Part shown: positions 14,908 to 27,762 of the stretch, one piece after another
Layout: each line of letters opens with the position of its first letter
Numbering within the stretch: the stretch's first letter is position 1
Assembly: GCA_963969595.1 (NCBI GenBank)
Contig: OZ018410.1
Span: 33,050,913-33,114,912 of the forward strand
Origin: Neckera pumila
Taxonomy: Eukaryota > Streptophyta > Bryopsida > Hypnales > Neckeraceae
Length of the DNA: 64,000 nt
Direction of reading: 5' to 3'
Notes under the pieces: generated by a model
Database searches by the model: none
Seen by the model: only the letters and a program-made list of their open reading frames with translations
What the model was told of the DNA's origin: nothing
Made by a program: the position numbers and the translations under genes

Positions 14908-15268
14908 GCAGCCAAAACTGCACAGCAGCCAAGGTGCACAACTGGAGCCCGCTGGACAAAAGAACAAGCGATTGTAAACCAACAAACAACGGCATCATCA
15001 CATTTTGAAGAGCAGAAAAATTTCAACCATTTGTCAACAACAAGCCAAGGGCAAACTTGAAATAAGGCGAAGCAGGAGCTGCCCAAAGCGCTACACATTC
15101 TAACATACTAATAATAGTTTCGCTGCAAACCAGTGTCAATGCTGACCCCCATCTGGTGGGCCATTGGGGACTTTTCCTCCAAACTCGTAACCACGACTTC
15201 GCAGCATTCGACGCTCTTTCTGCACAGAGACGCCGCGCTCTGTTCTCCACACGCGTTTCAGCTTCCCT

Positions 15269-15274
15269 TATAAA
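15269..15274 (+). promoter_or_regulatory. TATA box of CHS (left copy)
   Basis: TATAAA in the context CCCTTATAAAGAGCCCGG lies 235 bp before the CHS ATG. The same box is conserved in the right copy at 37618-37623. A GC-richer region of about 130 bp upstream (15140-15268) is the likely proximal promoter. Confidence 0.65.
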
Positions 15275-15508
15275 GAGCCCGGATTATATCCAATCCTCAC
15301 AACAGCAAACGATCCACAGCATTCCAGCAACTGATGACAATCGCACCCCAACGTTAGCGTAATTCTCTTCGTGAATACTCTAGCTGTGAGGCCTCAAGGA
15401 ACAATTTGAAGCTCTCGTTCGGATTTGCTTAAATCACAGATAAGTCGATTGATTTCCACACGTAGGGTTTGGAACTCAAACCAGTTCAATAAATCAGTAG
15501 TCGTCGCT

Positions 15509-16973
15509 ATGGCTTCCCAAACAGCTGCTGTGAGCCCTGTGAATAATGCTGCGCTTCCCAGGGGGCAGCCCAGGGCTGACGGGCCTGCGTGTGTCTTGGG
15601 CATCGGCACTGCCGTGCCTCCCACCGAGTTTCTGCAATCGGAGTACCCGGATTTCTTCTTCAACATCACCAACTGCAGCGAAAAGGAGGCGCTCAAGGCC
15701 AAGTTCAAGCGCATTTGTAAGTGACCGGACCCTAAATGAAGTGGATAATGCATTCTGCACCCCATCTTGTGTGTACAGTAGATTCTTGCCAATGAATGAT
15801 GTTGAGCCTGATGTGGTGGAGGGATCAATTCGAGGCAAACATGGGTTCCGTTCTGTAATCAGCCCAATTAATTGGATTTCACTGGGATCATGGATTCGGA
15901 GAAAGCTATTGCAAGTGTGGTGCCTATTTTTCATGTGAATTGACGAGGTTTACATATATGACGTTGCAGGCGACAAGTCGGGGATCCGGAAGCGTCACCT
16001 GTTTCTGACGGAGGAGGTCCTGAAGGCCAACCCGGGCATCTGCACGTACATGGAGCCCTCGCTGAACGCGCGCCACGACATCGTGGTGGTGCAGGTGCCC
16101 AAGCTGGCGGCCGAGGCCGCGTTGAAGGCGATCAAGGAATGGGGCGGGCGCAAGTCCGACATCACGCATGTCGTCTTCGCCACCACCAGCGGCGTGAACA
16201 TGCCCGGCGCCGACCACGCCCTGGCCAAGCTGCTGGGCCTGAAGCCCACCGTGAAGCGCGTCATGATGTACCAAACGGGTTGCTTCGGCGGCGCCTCCGT
16301 GCTGCGTGTGGCCAAGGACTTGGCCGAGAACAACAAGAACGCGCGCGTGCTGGCCGTGTGCAGCGAGGTCACGGCCGTGACCTACCGCGCCCCGAGCGAA
16401 CACCACCTGGACGGGCTGGTGGGCTCGGCGCTCTTCGGCGACGGCGCTGGGGTGTATGTGGTGGGCTCGGACCCCAAGCCGCAAGTGGAGAAGGCTTTGT
16501 TCGAGGTGCACTGGGCCGGGGAAACCATCTTGCCTGAAAGTGATGGCGCCATCGATGGCCATCTCACGGAGGCAGGGCTCATCTTCCACCTCATGAAGGA
16601 CGTGCCCGGGCTGATCTCCAAGAACATCGAGAAGTTTCTGACCGAGGCGCGGCAGTGCGTGGGGTCGCCGCAGTGGAACGAGATGTTCTGGGCCGTGCAT
16701 CCCGGAGGCCCGGCCATTTTGGACCAGGTGGAGGCCAAGCTGAAGCTGTCCAAGGACAAGATGCAGGGCAGCCGCGACGTGCTGTCGGAGTATGGCAACA
16801 TGTCGAGCTCCTCAGTGATGTTCGTGTTGGACCAGATTCGGCAGAGGTCGTTGCGCATGGGCGCGTCCACGCTCGGCGAGGGCAGCGACTTCGGCTTCTT
16901 CATCGGTTTCGGACCGGGCCTCACGCTGGAGGTGCTGGTGCTCCGAGCCGCAGCCAACGCCGCCCCCGTTTAG
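15509..16973 (+). CDS. CHS: chalcone synthase (left copy), two exons
   Basis: The type III polyketide synthase makes naringenin chalcone from p-coumaroyl-CoA and three malonyl-CoA, the first committed flavonoid step. Exons 15509-15716 and 15970-16973 join to 403 residues. The intron splits a Cys codon (Cys70), the conserved plant CHS intron position. The catalytic triad is Cys174 (YQTGCFGG), His313 (WAVHPGG) and Asn346 (YGNMSSS). Gatekeeper Phe225 (ALFGDG) and Phe275 (LIFHL) are present, each 10 higher than in alfalfa CHS numbering. [14 protein letters not shown] closes the protein. Divergent from PAL. Compared with the right copy it has Leu42 and Asp48 where the other has Pro and Glu; exon 2 appears identical. 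Confidence 0.95.
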
Positions 16974-17184
16974 ATTCAAGTTTGGATAGGTTTTTAGACT
17001 GGAGCTCATCTCATCAATTGGTGGGCTACAGCTGTACAAAGTCAATGAGGACGATGTCTTTTTAGGTAGGTTGATTCATGAGTTGCAGTTTTTGCAACCC
17101 CATTCATTTGCAGCTGTGCATTGTGATTTCAAATGGAAATCCGCAGCTGGCAGCACGAATTGGTGTACAAACAACTTAATCAGT

Positions 17185-17716
17185 CCATTGATTTCCCGAA
17201 TACTAAGTACTTAGAATTGCTCACGGCTAGCGCATCGATTGCATGACTTTCCAGGTGGTTGTCTGTCCTGCCAGCCTGAAATCAGTAGAGCTGGAATTGC
17301 TTCTCCCAAGTTTTATTAGCGATGAGTTCCATAGAAGAGGATCAGTCGGTCACACGTCAATGAGAATTATAATATCAGATGGCGTGTTTCAGAGCGGCAA
17401 AAGGGTGTGTTGTAATGCCCAGAGCTCTTAAATAAACCCTTAGCGAGGACAGGTGCTGTTGTGCTGTTGTTCGGGGAACTCAAACTGCATTATGTTTACT
17501 GATATCCACGATTTTCACGAACATGAGGTTAACACGAAACTGAAGGGAACGGGTCACAAGGACAAAATGGAGTAAAAGCGGTCACATTCATCAAATTAAG
17601 CGGCTCTCCGAACTTGAGAACAGCAGGTTGATAACGACATTGATTTCCCGAATGCTGCGTACTTAGCATTTACTCCCGGCTAGCTCATCGATTACATGAC
17701 TTTCCAGGGGGTTGTT
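17185..17716. repeat. pair of direct repeats downstream of CHS (left arm)
   Basis: About 75 bp beginning CATTGATTTCCCGAATACTAA (near 17186) returns with changes as CATTGATTTCCCGAATGCTGC (near 17639), followed in both by GGCTAGC/T.CATCGATT.CATGACTTTCCAGG. The mirrored pair is at about 35137-35668. The function is unknown; they may be ends of a small inserted or duplicated segment. Confidence 0.7.
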
Positions 17717-18267
17717 TGCGTCTGAGTGGGGAAATAAGGTTTAGAGTTAGGGTACTTCATGAACGACATTAACCACGGAAGTTTTCCTGCACAGACTTGT
17801 GAGACTATCATAGGCACGCTTTTCAAACATATATCACATAGCACGCTTTTCAATCATTCAGAAGATGGCTGTCATTTTTTCGTGGCATAATTATGGAACA
17901 TCTTTGACATATGATGCATCATGCATGTGGTGGGACGTGCAATTGTTCATGACCTGAATCGTCCATTTCATTAGATTGGTGCGATTCCAGGAGTCTAAAA
18001 TTGTGACTTTCATCTACACCCGACTCTGAAAATCAGGTCTGTATAGATTTTCATTATTTCGCTGAAGGTGGCTAAGTCGTGGAATTCCACCAAAGAAGCA
18101 TAATCGATGTGGGATACTCAAACCGAAACCGAAATATATACTATGCTTCAGTCCTGAATCCACAGTCGTGGTCGACTCGATAAGGAGAAGGTTTAGAAAG
18201 GTCTATTCTGAGAGCATGGAGTAGACAGTTTCATTTGATGTAGTGTCACGTGACTAGCCACACTGCG

Positions 18268-18366
18268 ACAGTGCGTAGCGAGTTGTAATCGAAGAGGAGC
18301 CTGTTGGTCCTGCCGGTACTGTACACTACATGAACGTTTTTTGCGTGTCTGACTCATAAACAGATT
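18268..18366 (-). repeat. arm-flanking repeat, copy 2 (CHS side, left arm)
   Basis: This is the reverse complement of the 5381-5490 repeat: CATGAACGTTTTTTGCGTGTC with GAGTTGTAATCG..GAGGAGCCTGTTG. It abuts directly the AlaRS exon scrap that starts at 18367. Confidence 0.8.
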
Positions 18367-18409
18367 GATGATGTTGGCAAGGACTCGGACCACCACAGCT
18401 TCTTTGAAA
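18367..18409 (+). pseudogene. AlaRS catalytic-domain exon scrap at inner end of left arm
   Basis: GATGATGTTGGCAAGGACTC and the following bases encode [14 protein letters not shown], the AlaRS motif also seen at 1620-1665 and 34441-34483. Homology with the right arm stops here. Beyond 18409 the left side is unrelated AT-rich DNA, whereas the right copy continues into more AlaRS exon. Confidence 0.75.
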
Positions 18410-18419
18410 CACATAGCAT

Positions 18420-19105
18420 ACTGATTTGTTTTTTGGCCATAACTTTTGCGTTTTAGCTCCAAATGACTCAAGATTTATATGTAAGGTACTGATGCCTATT
18501 ATGCACCTTGCCTAGTTCGTTTGTAATTTTAAAAAATAGATTATTGTCCAAAATAACCCCCAATTTGGAGGTTTATGTCACACTTTTCAATTTGTAGTCT
18601 TTTAGTACTATTTCGTACCCCCCCAAAAAATAAATTCAAGCTGAAATATACATGGAGCACATGGTCTTCTAATAGACTTGTAGCTATTGTCCAAAGGAAT
18701 TCTAAAATTAATTAATTGTGTGTGGTGTGCAAGTCCACAAAGTGCACTTCTTTTTGCTTGTGTATTATATCATACAAAATATTATTTTGGATGTTTTTTG
18801 GATGAATGACTATGTCCATAGAGTTTCTACAAATGGCCAATTTTTATTTGATGTCTTTACTTTGTTTTCCTATTTTTAACTAATTAAAACATCAGAATAT
18901 CCATTGTCTTGAGATTTGGCACTTTTTTAATTTTTCTGCTTAGAGACTTTTTCTATGCATTTCTTTTGGTAGTTACCTTCATATTAAATGTATATACATT
19001 AGCTATATATATATTTAAGTTATTTTTAAATTTTAAAGTACTCCAAAAAAAAAAGGCATGAGTACTGTAAAACACAACAAAGCTGGCAGGTGTTTCTTGC
19101 TTCAC
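18420..19105 (+). repeat. dispersed repeat H, copy 1
   Basis: Shares with 25725-26400, in the same order and orientation, TTTGGCCATAACTTTTGCGTT, the words CTTAGAGACTTTTTCTATG and TTTTGGTAGTTACCTTCAT, and the closing GCATGAGTACTGTAAAACAC. It has many point and length differences, so it is an old repeat. Pieces of the same family lie reversed at 44740-44930. No coding frame. Confidence 0.65.
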
Positions 19106-19332
19106 CCAATAGTACTAGCCCCCCCTAAAAATCAAAATGTGACATATTATTTTAGTTTAATTTTAAATATAAGATGGCTTTAATTTTATTTGAAAAATAA
19201 TGGATATGATAATATTCAAGGCATCCATTTCTAATAATAATTTCAAATTCATATAAATCACATTTCAAAGTTGCAAAAAGAAGCTCTAGCACTTTCTATG
19301 TGATTAATAAATAATATTAGTGTTTCTTGCAA

Positions 19333-19596
19333 CATTAGGAAAAATTTCAACCCTCAACAAGGCCACTAGCCTTGCACCCTTAAAGTGCAGTTATGGAAAA
19401 AAAAATTGAAAATTTGAAATGTGACATGGTTGCATTTCAGCACTGTCAGCACTATGTCAGCGCCACGTCAAATTGAAATTTTTTAATATCAAATTTAGAA
19501 ATATACATATACTATTTTTTTTTCTGCAATTACCCTTCGTGGGGGCCTAAAATCACGCACTGGCAGTCTTGTTGAGGCTTGAATTTTTTTGTAATG
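19333..19596. mobile_element. diverged MITE with CATTA-type TIRs
   Basis: The left end CATTAGGAAAAATTTCAACC and the right end, in reverse complement, CATTACAAAAAAATTCAAGC both continue into CCTCAACAAG. The organisation matches the 284-bp MITE at 12444-12727, including a central 'gtgcaattatg.aaaa' stretch. Confidence 0.65.
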
Positions 19597-22293
19597 TGAC
19601 TTACTTCATCCATCTATTATTCATTGAGGAAACTCTCAAAAAATCTGTATAACCTCTAAAGGACTTAGGAGGATTTTTAAAAATTTGGACAAGCTCTATT
19701 GATTTTATAATTTGAATTTTTGCTTGAATTTTTAGGATGGATGAAAATCATTAAAATTTAAAATTCTATATGTAAAACTTGCTTTACATCATTTTGGACA
19801 ATAAATATTGCAAAAATTAAAATGTTTTTTCAATTGCATTGTCAAAGCTTACACCTTAACATATATTCTAAAAAAAGATCGATTTGAAAAAAATGACTTA
19901 ATTTTATTGTATAGATTGATACCTATTCAAAAACATTTGAAAATTTTGAATCATTCAATTTCAAAGAATGAAGTGAAAGTTATTGAGAGTTTTATTTTGT
20001 AGATAATGAAGGAAAGAAACTAGGAAACAACAAATAAAAGTTGTTTTTTGAACTCAATTGTGAAAATTTCCAAAAAAATCAAAACAAGAGCATATCTCTT
20101 ATTTACTAAAATGTTTTTACCATTTGGGATTAATGATTGTCAACTTCTTCTAAAAGTTATTAGTAGTTTAGTTTTTTCTTTCATCAAGGACTACCTTTTA
20201 CTTTACAATTTTTTAAAGATGAATATGATGTTTTATAAGAGATGTTTGTTTCAATTATTATCATATTTTCTTAGAAATAAACAAAATAATTTTACATTTA
20301 ATTTTGCTAATTAATTTGTTACATTTTGAGGTTTAGGGATTTTTCATGACTAAAAGTACCCAAAGTTAATGTCTGAAGCCAAAAAATTTGAAGTCTATTT
20401 TACAATAGGCATGCTTGTTTCTACCAAAGGACATGTAAAACTAGATATCTTTTGTCCTCTACATTCATACAAATAGTGCTCCTTAGGGTGCCCTTTTGAA
20501 CATTGAAGATGGTTTCGAGCTCATTCTCTTGGTGAAATCTTATCACCATGAAATGCTTACAAATGGCCAATTTTTGTTTTTCATGATTTTCTATTTATTG
20601 ATTAGTTTATACCTCTTTGTATCTATTTTTGTAACAAAATATCTTTTTTCACATAGTATTGTCTCGGTACTCACAAGTAGTCCATAGTACTTACAACAGT
20701 ACTTCTAGGCATAGATTTTTTTCTCTCAATGGTTGAGATTATTCTACTAAATAATACTCATAATATCAACCGTCAAAGTCCTTGTTTTTTTCTTGTTTTT
20801 TTTTCAAGACACTACAAAAAATAATAGTTCTTTCAACCAACTACCTTTATATAAATCAATGATAGAGATTTATTGAAGAAATTCAATTAAAAATTAAAAA
20901 TTTCAAAAGTAATCTTACTATCTTCAAGCTAAACATGTTGTCACAAAGATTTGCAAACAGGTCCAAAACAGCATGGAGCCTTCTCTGTAGAAATGCTTTG
21001 GATAATATCTCTTAATATCCTTCAATCCCCTAAATAATCCTAACTAATTTCCAAATTTTCTTTCTTCCAAATCCCTATCTCTAATTTGCATATCAAACAA
21101 GAAACTTGCCTTAGCTAGCTTTGATAAAGCACAAAAGATGGACAATCTTTTCAAATGACTTGAAACTTCACCACAATGTAATGTAGATCAACTACTCAAC
21201 TACTCAAATACCAATTTAACCCAAATCTAAGATACTACCCCGCTTTGGTGGATGTTTCTCTACTATTGACTTTTTAATCCTTCCCACAATAACCTAGAAA
21301 CTTTAATGTCTAGCTTTGATTTAGCATAAAGAATGGAATGTCTCTCTAAATGACTTGAAATTTCACCAAAATATAGAGCAAATACTCAAATACTCACATA
21401 TTACTTTAAATACCAATCTAAAGTATTTTTCCAACTTTAGTGGACATTTTTCTACTATTGACTTATAACTATTGCTTCTACTTCACAACTTCTCTTTTAG
21501 TTGCTATTTTGCCAGCAACGAATTGATATTAAGTCAGAATCTCATGAAATTCTTACAAAATACTTACGAAAAACAAATCACGTGTTTACAAAATTTTATA
21601 ATCATGTAATGAAAAACCTTTGAGATATTATCTTTCAAACGTTGTTGTTTTAGATTCAATAGATACTAGATTCCATTTCAACACTTTACAAATACTAATT
21701 CATAAAACATCATGCATCCAAATTTCTTGTGCCAATAATTAATCTTAATAAAAATAAGTCTTGAAAACTTAAACTCATACAAAAATACCAATATAACACA
21801 ATAGCCAAAAAAGCAAATGTCAAATAATGCCTTCTTCATAATAAAATCACGGAAGTCACCTTGTACAATAATTTGCACAAAATGCCATCCTCACCCTCAC
21901 TATTTACCAACTTTTGCCCACTTCTTCTTATGATCCAAAAGAGAGACAAGAACAAGTCCTAACCTTAACCCTAATTACTTCTAAGTAGCCTCATATAAGT
22001 CCTAACCTTGGCAACTAGCCACCACCTAACTCTAACTTCTCACTAACCCTATTCACCAATTCATTCATCCAATTAATCACTAGTCCACATCCACGTAACC
22101 AACTAGAACATGGATAATATTAATGCCATCTAAACAGCACCTAATACTACCAACATTTGAATTCAAACAAAGATAAATATCTATTTTTAAATAATAAGGG
22201 CCAAAATCACAACAATGTAGGAGTTAATACAAATCTTTTGTGTTTTTAGCCAAAATTAAAAAAACTAGTCACTTTGGAATTAAGATGTTTGGA

Positions 22294-22935
22294 TATGCTA
22301 CGCATTCATTGTATCACATATTAGGTAAAATTTTGATATATTTGAATAGAATGCATGATAATGATTTCAATAAGTCTTTGAAATAATTAATTTTAATATT
22401 TTGTAAAAATATTTTCAATCATGCATACATAAAAATAATATTTTCACACAATGTTATATTACAGAAATAGAGTAGTAGTTTGCAATCACCTCTGTAATAT
22501 CACCTTTACAACTTTTATGATTTCAAAATTCTATTACTACTACCAAATGATTTGAGAAACTTATTCAATTGAAGCGATTTTGGATTTCACAACAATTAAG
22601 TTGTTCATGAAGTTTTTGAAATTTACAAGTTTTTCTTTTCAATTCACCAAGTTTTTGGGTTGCCATTGTTCATAACCATTGAATCAACTTTTGAATGCAT
22701 TACAATAAATGTGTATCTTTTATAGTATTCACCATTGCATATATTTCATTCATCATTCAATAAATTTTTTATTGTACATTTCAATATATGCTTACTTATA
22801 AACAAAATTATACAAAGATTTTTAGTAATTTTTTTTTGAAGATTTATTGAAATTTTTGTTCTGCCTTTTATCTAATACATAAAACTTCTAATAAAATTCT
22901 AATGATGAATGCGTAGCATAGCAAGCGCCAACCGC
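22294..22935 (+). mobile_element. TIR element G, copy 1
   Basis: Begins TATGCTACGCATTCATTG and ends GATGAATGCGTAGCATAGCA followed by AGCGCCAACCGCTAG, so its ends are inverted repeats of each other. The whole roughly 640-bp unit recurs inverted at 27121-27762 with high similarity. No transposase frame; probably a non-autonomous element. Confidence 0.7.
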
Positions 22936-25724
22936 TAGTTATATATTAAAAAAAATTGCACTTCAATTCTTTACTGTTTGAGAGATATATGTAATCAAAT
23001 TCAACAAAAATCAGTGTATGTGGAATTTAATTTGCATCTTTTAGTGTAGTGTTGTAAACTAGCACACTAAAAATAAAAAAACTTCTACACCAAACTTTCC
23101 ACTGATCACTTTGTAAAAGAGAGTTAACCACCAAAAAACAACAATTATTCACTAAAATCTCAAAAATGGCTTTTTCTACTATCTAAGTAAGTGGTTGATT
23201 GTTATGCTATGGCAATATAAGTAAGAACAAAAGTTGTTTAAAGAAAAATTTTAGAAGAATTTTATGACTTGAATTATTAATTTTATACCAATCATTATCT
23301 ATTAGTCATTAGTCGTAATGAAAGTGTCACAGCCTCAAGAAATGAAAAACTACCAACCAATAATTTCTCTCTTGTCCTTAAATTATTACAAAAATAAAAA
23401 ATATAAGACCAAAAAATTCTGTAATTTATAGAAAATGACAAAATGTATCCAAATATGTGTGTAAATTTTATTTACCAATTTGCAAGAACAATGTGCATCC
23501 AATTATATAATTTGTTCTCTTGAAATAGAAATCCAAAATTTGGTTTAAGTACTTTTAGGGATTAACCAAGCCAAAGAGACTCCTATTTTAACCTTAAAAA
23601 AAGTCCAAATATTTAGAAAAAGTATGTCTCCAGAAAGATGAGGTGGTTACACTTGTTTGACCTCAAAGGAAAGATGATTCTATATTTGAACTTATATTCT
23701 TGCATGCTTCAACATTGTCCTAGAAACTTGTGCTTAAAATATTATATTTGGTTGAGTTCCTCATGTATTTCAAGAAGCTATTGCTAATTTTTTAAATATA
23801 GTCCATGATGGTTTATGGCACTTTAAAACCTTAAGAGAGAAAGCATCTTGTGATTAGGTGGACGATGAATGTTTTAAAGTGTTTATTACAAGAGCAATAA
23901 GAAACAAATGAACTAAATCCAAATATGTTAAAAAAAGTTGTTTTTGTCCATTCTTTAGTAGTGTGATTAGCGTTATCCTATTCCTCTTGTGTAGTAGAAG
24001 TACTTACTTTGTAAAGAGCACATATCCCAAGATCAAACAACTAAAATAGAATCCAAGATGTCTTCCTATTGAAAATAGGTGACTATCATGAAGTTTTTTT
24101 TCTTAAACTTTTAATAGTTAGTTTCTAACATTTTGACTTTTGACTTGATTATAATCAAGTAAGGTAGAGCACTTGTTGAGGGATCATATGCAAAGCTTTC
24201 CAACTCCAATAATCCCATGTGAATCTCACCATGCTCACATGACTTATGAATAATTCTACATTGGTCAACTAAGGGTTTTCTATTTTTGTGCAAGGTTCAA
24301 AATGAATTCAACTAGAAATGCGGAGGAAAAATGAAAATGTGATAAAAATGAGATTCTACACTTGGATTCTAAAATTGTAAACTATTTTATGCTTTCATTG
24401 AATTGAAATGTATATTTTGGATACAATCAATGAAAACACAAAATCATTATCAATATATTTGGTCTTTAAGGATTGAAAGAAATTTTGGTAACTAGGAACA
24501 TATGCTTTCAGAAGGATGAAATGTCCAAGTTCATTAATTCAAAAGAAAAATGTTCTTTTGCTTCTTGTTCCTCCCTTTGCTTTTTCTCTTTTTTCTGTTT
24601 TTTATTTTGCTCTTATCTCTTCATGTGCCAGCTTTGGCTTGGCTGTTGTTTGTTGGGTTTTTTTAATGCAATGGAACTTTCCATTTGTTCAAAAAAAAAA
24701 AAAAGAAAAAGAAGAATGATTCTTCCCAAAACCTATATTTTTGGGTGCTTCAACAGTGATTTAGAGACCCAAGTTTTACAAGTTTTGAATGTTATGTAAG
24801 GTAGGGATATCCAAACGCATTAACCTCTACAAGACTACAACCTTTTTGTTGTCAAAAAACACTCAAAATTGCCATATTTACAGCAAAGAGCAAAAAACTT
24901 TGAAATTTGATTTTTTTGCAGACCTAACCATCCAATATTGCACTAGACTAGTGTGAAAATGTGTGGAAGAAAGGTTAAAAAACTTTGACTCTTTGAGCTT
25001 GTAGATTGCAAGACATTTGTGTTTAAAGTGAAGAAAACAAGCTTTTTCACACCTTGTGTGACTAGATTATTTGACTTTGTATCTTTTCAACTTAAATTTT
25101 TTTCTCTATAAAGTTTGAATTCTATAAACTTTATCATGAAGAAATTAGTTGAGAGCCTCAAAAAAGAAATTAAAATAAACATATTTAATTTTCAATCTTA
25201 AAAAAATTGTTAACTAAGTAGAAGCAAGTACGAGATAGAAGGAAATTTAAATTGTTAATATCCCTAAGATGGGCTTTAAGATTATGGACTTCAAACACAC
25301 TAATCTCAACAATGAGATTTTCTTTAATAAAAAATTCTATAAATTTTTTATAAATTATGAAAATTGAGTTCAAAAACAAAATCCTACATTTGATTTTTTC
25401 AAGAAGATGCTATGATTGCCCAAAAAATATGATGCTCCATAATTTTCACATAACTAATCATTCCAAATAAAACAAATCAAAGCTGCCCATGTAGACAAAA
25501 AAATATGATCTATAAGGAAATATATTTAAAAATTTTATTGCAAGTTTTTGTAGATTTTATTTGCTACCTGATGAGGTGAAAATTGTGCTTAGGATGGCTT
25601 AAATTTCCAAAAACCACGACAGAAATTATCGTAGTAGCTTGCCCAAAATCTATTTTATTCTATATAGTAACTTTGCTCTTGGGTAATTGCAAGAAACACT
25701 TATACTATGTTCTGTCAAACATTT

Positions 25725-26400
25725 CTAGCTAATTTATTTTTTGACCATAACTTTTGTGTTATGACTCTAAATGATTGAAATTTTGTAGGCAAGGTACTCA
25801 TGACTAGTATACACCTTGTTCAGATTTAAAATTCAAAAAAAAAACTTTTACTCACACTTGCCAACTTTTCTCACACATGTCACTTTTATTTATTAATTTA
25901 ACTATTTTTTAACAAAATAATATCCAAAGAAATGAATTTGGAGTTGAAATTTAGAAGGGATGGTCTTATAGTAGACTTTTAGCTACAGTTCAAAGGATTT
26001 CTAAAAGTATTCAATTATATGTTGAGTGGAAGTCCACAAAGTGAGCCTTTTTCTACTTGCATTTTGGAACATGTAATATTATTAATTTTTTTTTGGTGAG
26101 TAACCATCTCCAAAGAGTTGGTACAAATGGATAAAATTTATAAATTTTTTAAACTTACTTTTTTTCCTATTTTTTACGAATTAAACATTTGAGTACCTAA
26201 TTTCTCAAGATTTGATGCTTTTCTAGTTTTTCTACTTAGAGAATTTTTCTATGATTTTCTTTTGGTGGTTACCTTCATCTTAAAGGCCATATTTTTAAAA
26301 AGTTTAAAATTATTTTTCTAATTTAAAATATTCCAAGAAAAAAAAGCATGAACACTATGAAACACAACAAAATCAATAAGTATTTCTTGCAATCACCCTC
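25725..26400 (+). repeat. dispersed repeat H, copy 2
   Basis: Diverged direct copy of 18420-19105, recognised by TTTTGACCATAACTTTTGTG, CTTAGAGAATTTTTCTATG, TTTTGGTGGTTACCTTCAT and the closing AACACTATGAAACACAACAA. No coding frame. Confidence 0.65.
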
Positions 26401-27120
26401 TTGTAGGTGTAAGTATCTAAAAACACCATTTGAACATACATCCTCATTATATACATTTCCTACATCAATATATGTACTATTGTTAAAAAAGCAATTTTAG
26501 AACATCTACCAAATTTTTCTGATCGATCCCTCATAATTTCTATATATGATATCTAAAAGATGCCTTACTTGGTGCATTGAAATTTGCATTGCCAATTAGA
26601 GTATAAATTTTTGGATCAGTCTAATAGAAGCCATGCATAGTAGAAAAGTAGCACTTTTAGGTATTTCTACCTCATGTTGTACTAAAAAATCCGAATACAT
26701 CTATTCCATCAGACGATGTCATATAAAAGAAGAAATGATCCCTAAAAATACACCACAGACAATAAATGTCCGACGAATGACTTCACATGAGAGTTGAGAC
26801 TATAGAATGGAAAAAATATTTTTTCATCCAATATGTTTTTGGAAGTTGTTTGATTATATTTTCAATGAATAGTTTTGTAGATTTTTTTCATTATGGTATT
26901 ACTGACTTTTCTAAAGAAGAAGATGCTTAATCAATGGATCCTCCTTGTAGTATATAATTATTGGCCTATTTTTATTGTTTACTCTTGATGTGAATTTTAT
27001 CCATAACAAAAGATATTTTTTGAATAAAAGTTCAACTAATGAAATGAAGCTTAACATGTTCAAGTTCTATTCTAATTAAAACTTCTGAAAGAATCACAAA
27101 TTTTAATATTTTATAGCAAT

Positions 27121-27762
27121 ACTAGCAGTTGGCGCTTGCTATGCTACGCATTCATCAGTAGAATTTTATTAGAAGTTTTATGTATTAGATAAAATGCAAA
27201 ACAAAAATTTCAATAAATTTTCAAAAAAAAATTACTAAATCTTTGTATAATTTTGTTTATAGCATATTTTGAAATGTACAATAAAAATTTATTGAATGAT
27301 GAATGAAATATATACAATGGTGAATACTGTAAAAGATACACATTTATTGTAATGCATTCAAAAGTTGACTCAATTGTTATGAACAATGGCAACCCCAAAA
27401 CTTGGTAAATTGAAAAGAAAAACTTGTAAATTTCAAAACTTCATGAACAACTTAATTGTTGTGAAACCAAAATCGCTTCAATTGATTAAATTTCTCAAAT
27501 CACTCGATAGTAGTAATAGAATTTTGAAATCATAAAAGCTGTAAAAGTGATATTACAAAGGTGATTGCAAACTACTAATCTATTTTTGTAATATAACATT
27601 GTGTGAAAATATTATTTTTATGTATACATGATTGAAAATATTTTTACAAAATATTAAAATTAATTATTTCAAAGACTTATTGAAATCATTATCATGCATT
27701 CTATTCAAATATATCAAAATTTTTACTAATATGTGATACAATGAATGCGTAGCATAGCAAGC
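27121..27762 (-). mobile_element. TIR element G, copy 2 (inverted)
   Basis: Reverse-complement partner of 22294-22935. It opens with ACTAGCAGTTGGCGCTTGCT then ATGCTACGCATTCATC, and closes with ATGAATGCGTAGCATAGCAA. The two copies lie about 4.2 kb apart and could form a hairpin. Confidence 0.7.

Larger units (their letters stand above)
8911..15155. other. AT-rich spacer between PAL and CHS (left arm)
   Basis: About 6 kb of AT-rich DNA without a recognisable gene. It contains poly-T tracts (about 9015-9050), an (AT)n run (about 10668-10680), a nested transposon block (12026-13628), a TTAA-ended element (14250-14907) and a deletion scar near 10629 relative to the right arm. The small frame at 9287-9532 is identical in both arms, but so is the noncoding DNA around it, so its conservation is not evidence of function. 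Confidence 0.6.
3142..18409 (+). repeat. left arm of giant inverted duplication
   Basis: This segment reappears in reverse complement at about 34441-52611. The homology includes AlaRS C-terminal exons, PAL, the PAL-CHS spacer with all its nested transposons, CHS, and the CHS 3' flank. Homology starts inside an AlaRS exon (word gttgggtgaactccagg, 3141-3157) and ends at cagcttctttgaaa (18396-18409), inside another AlaRS exon. The left arm is about 15.3 kb and the right about 18.2 kb; the difference is mostly explained by indels listed separately. Boundaries were read by eye and may be off by tens of bases. Confidence 0.93.

Noticed and set aside
15924..16957. Frames of 258 and 191 codons opposite CHS exon 2 (and twins at 35902-36935)
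   Set aside because: Shadows of the CHS reading frame; composition typical of antisense GC-rich DNA.
21955..21980. Telomere-like words (cttaaccctaa)
   Set aside because: Only one or two units and no tandem TTTAGGG array.
24473..24799. 108-codon frame with a hydrophobic, membrane-like stretch in the spacer
   Set aside because: Low-complexity Cys/Phe/Leu/Ser-rich translation of T-rich DNA; no start context, promoter or family match.
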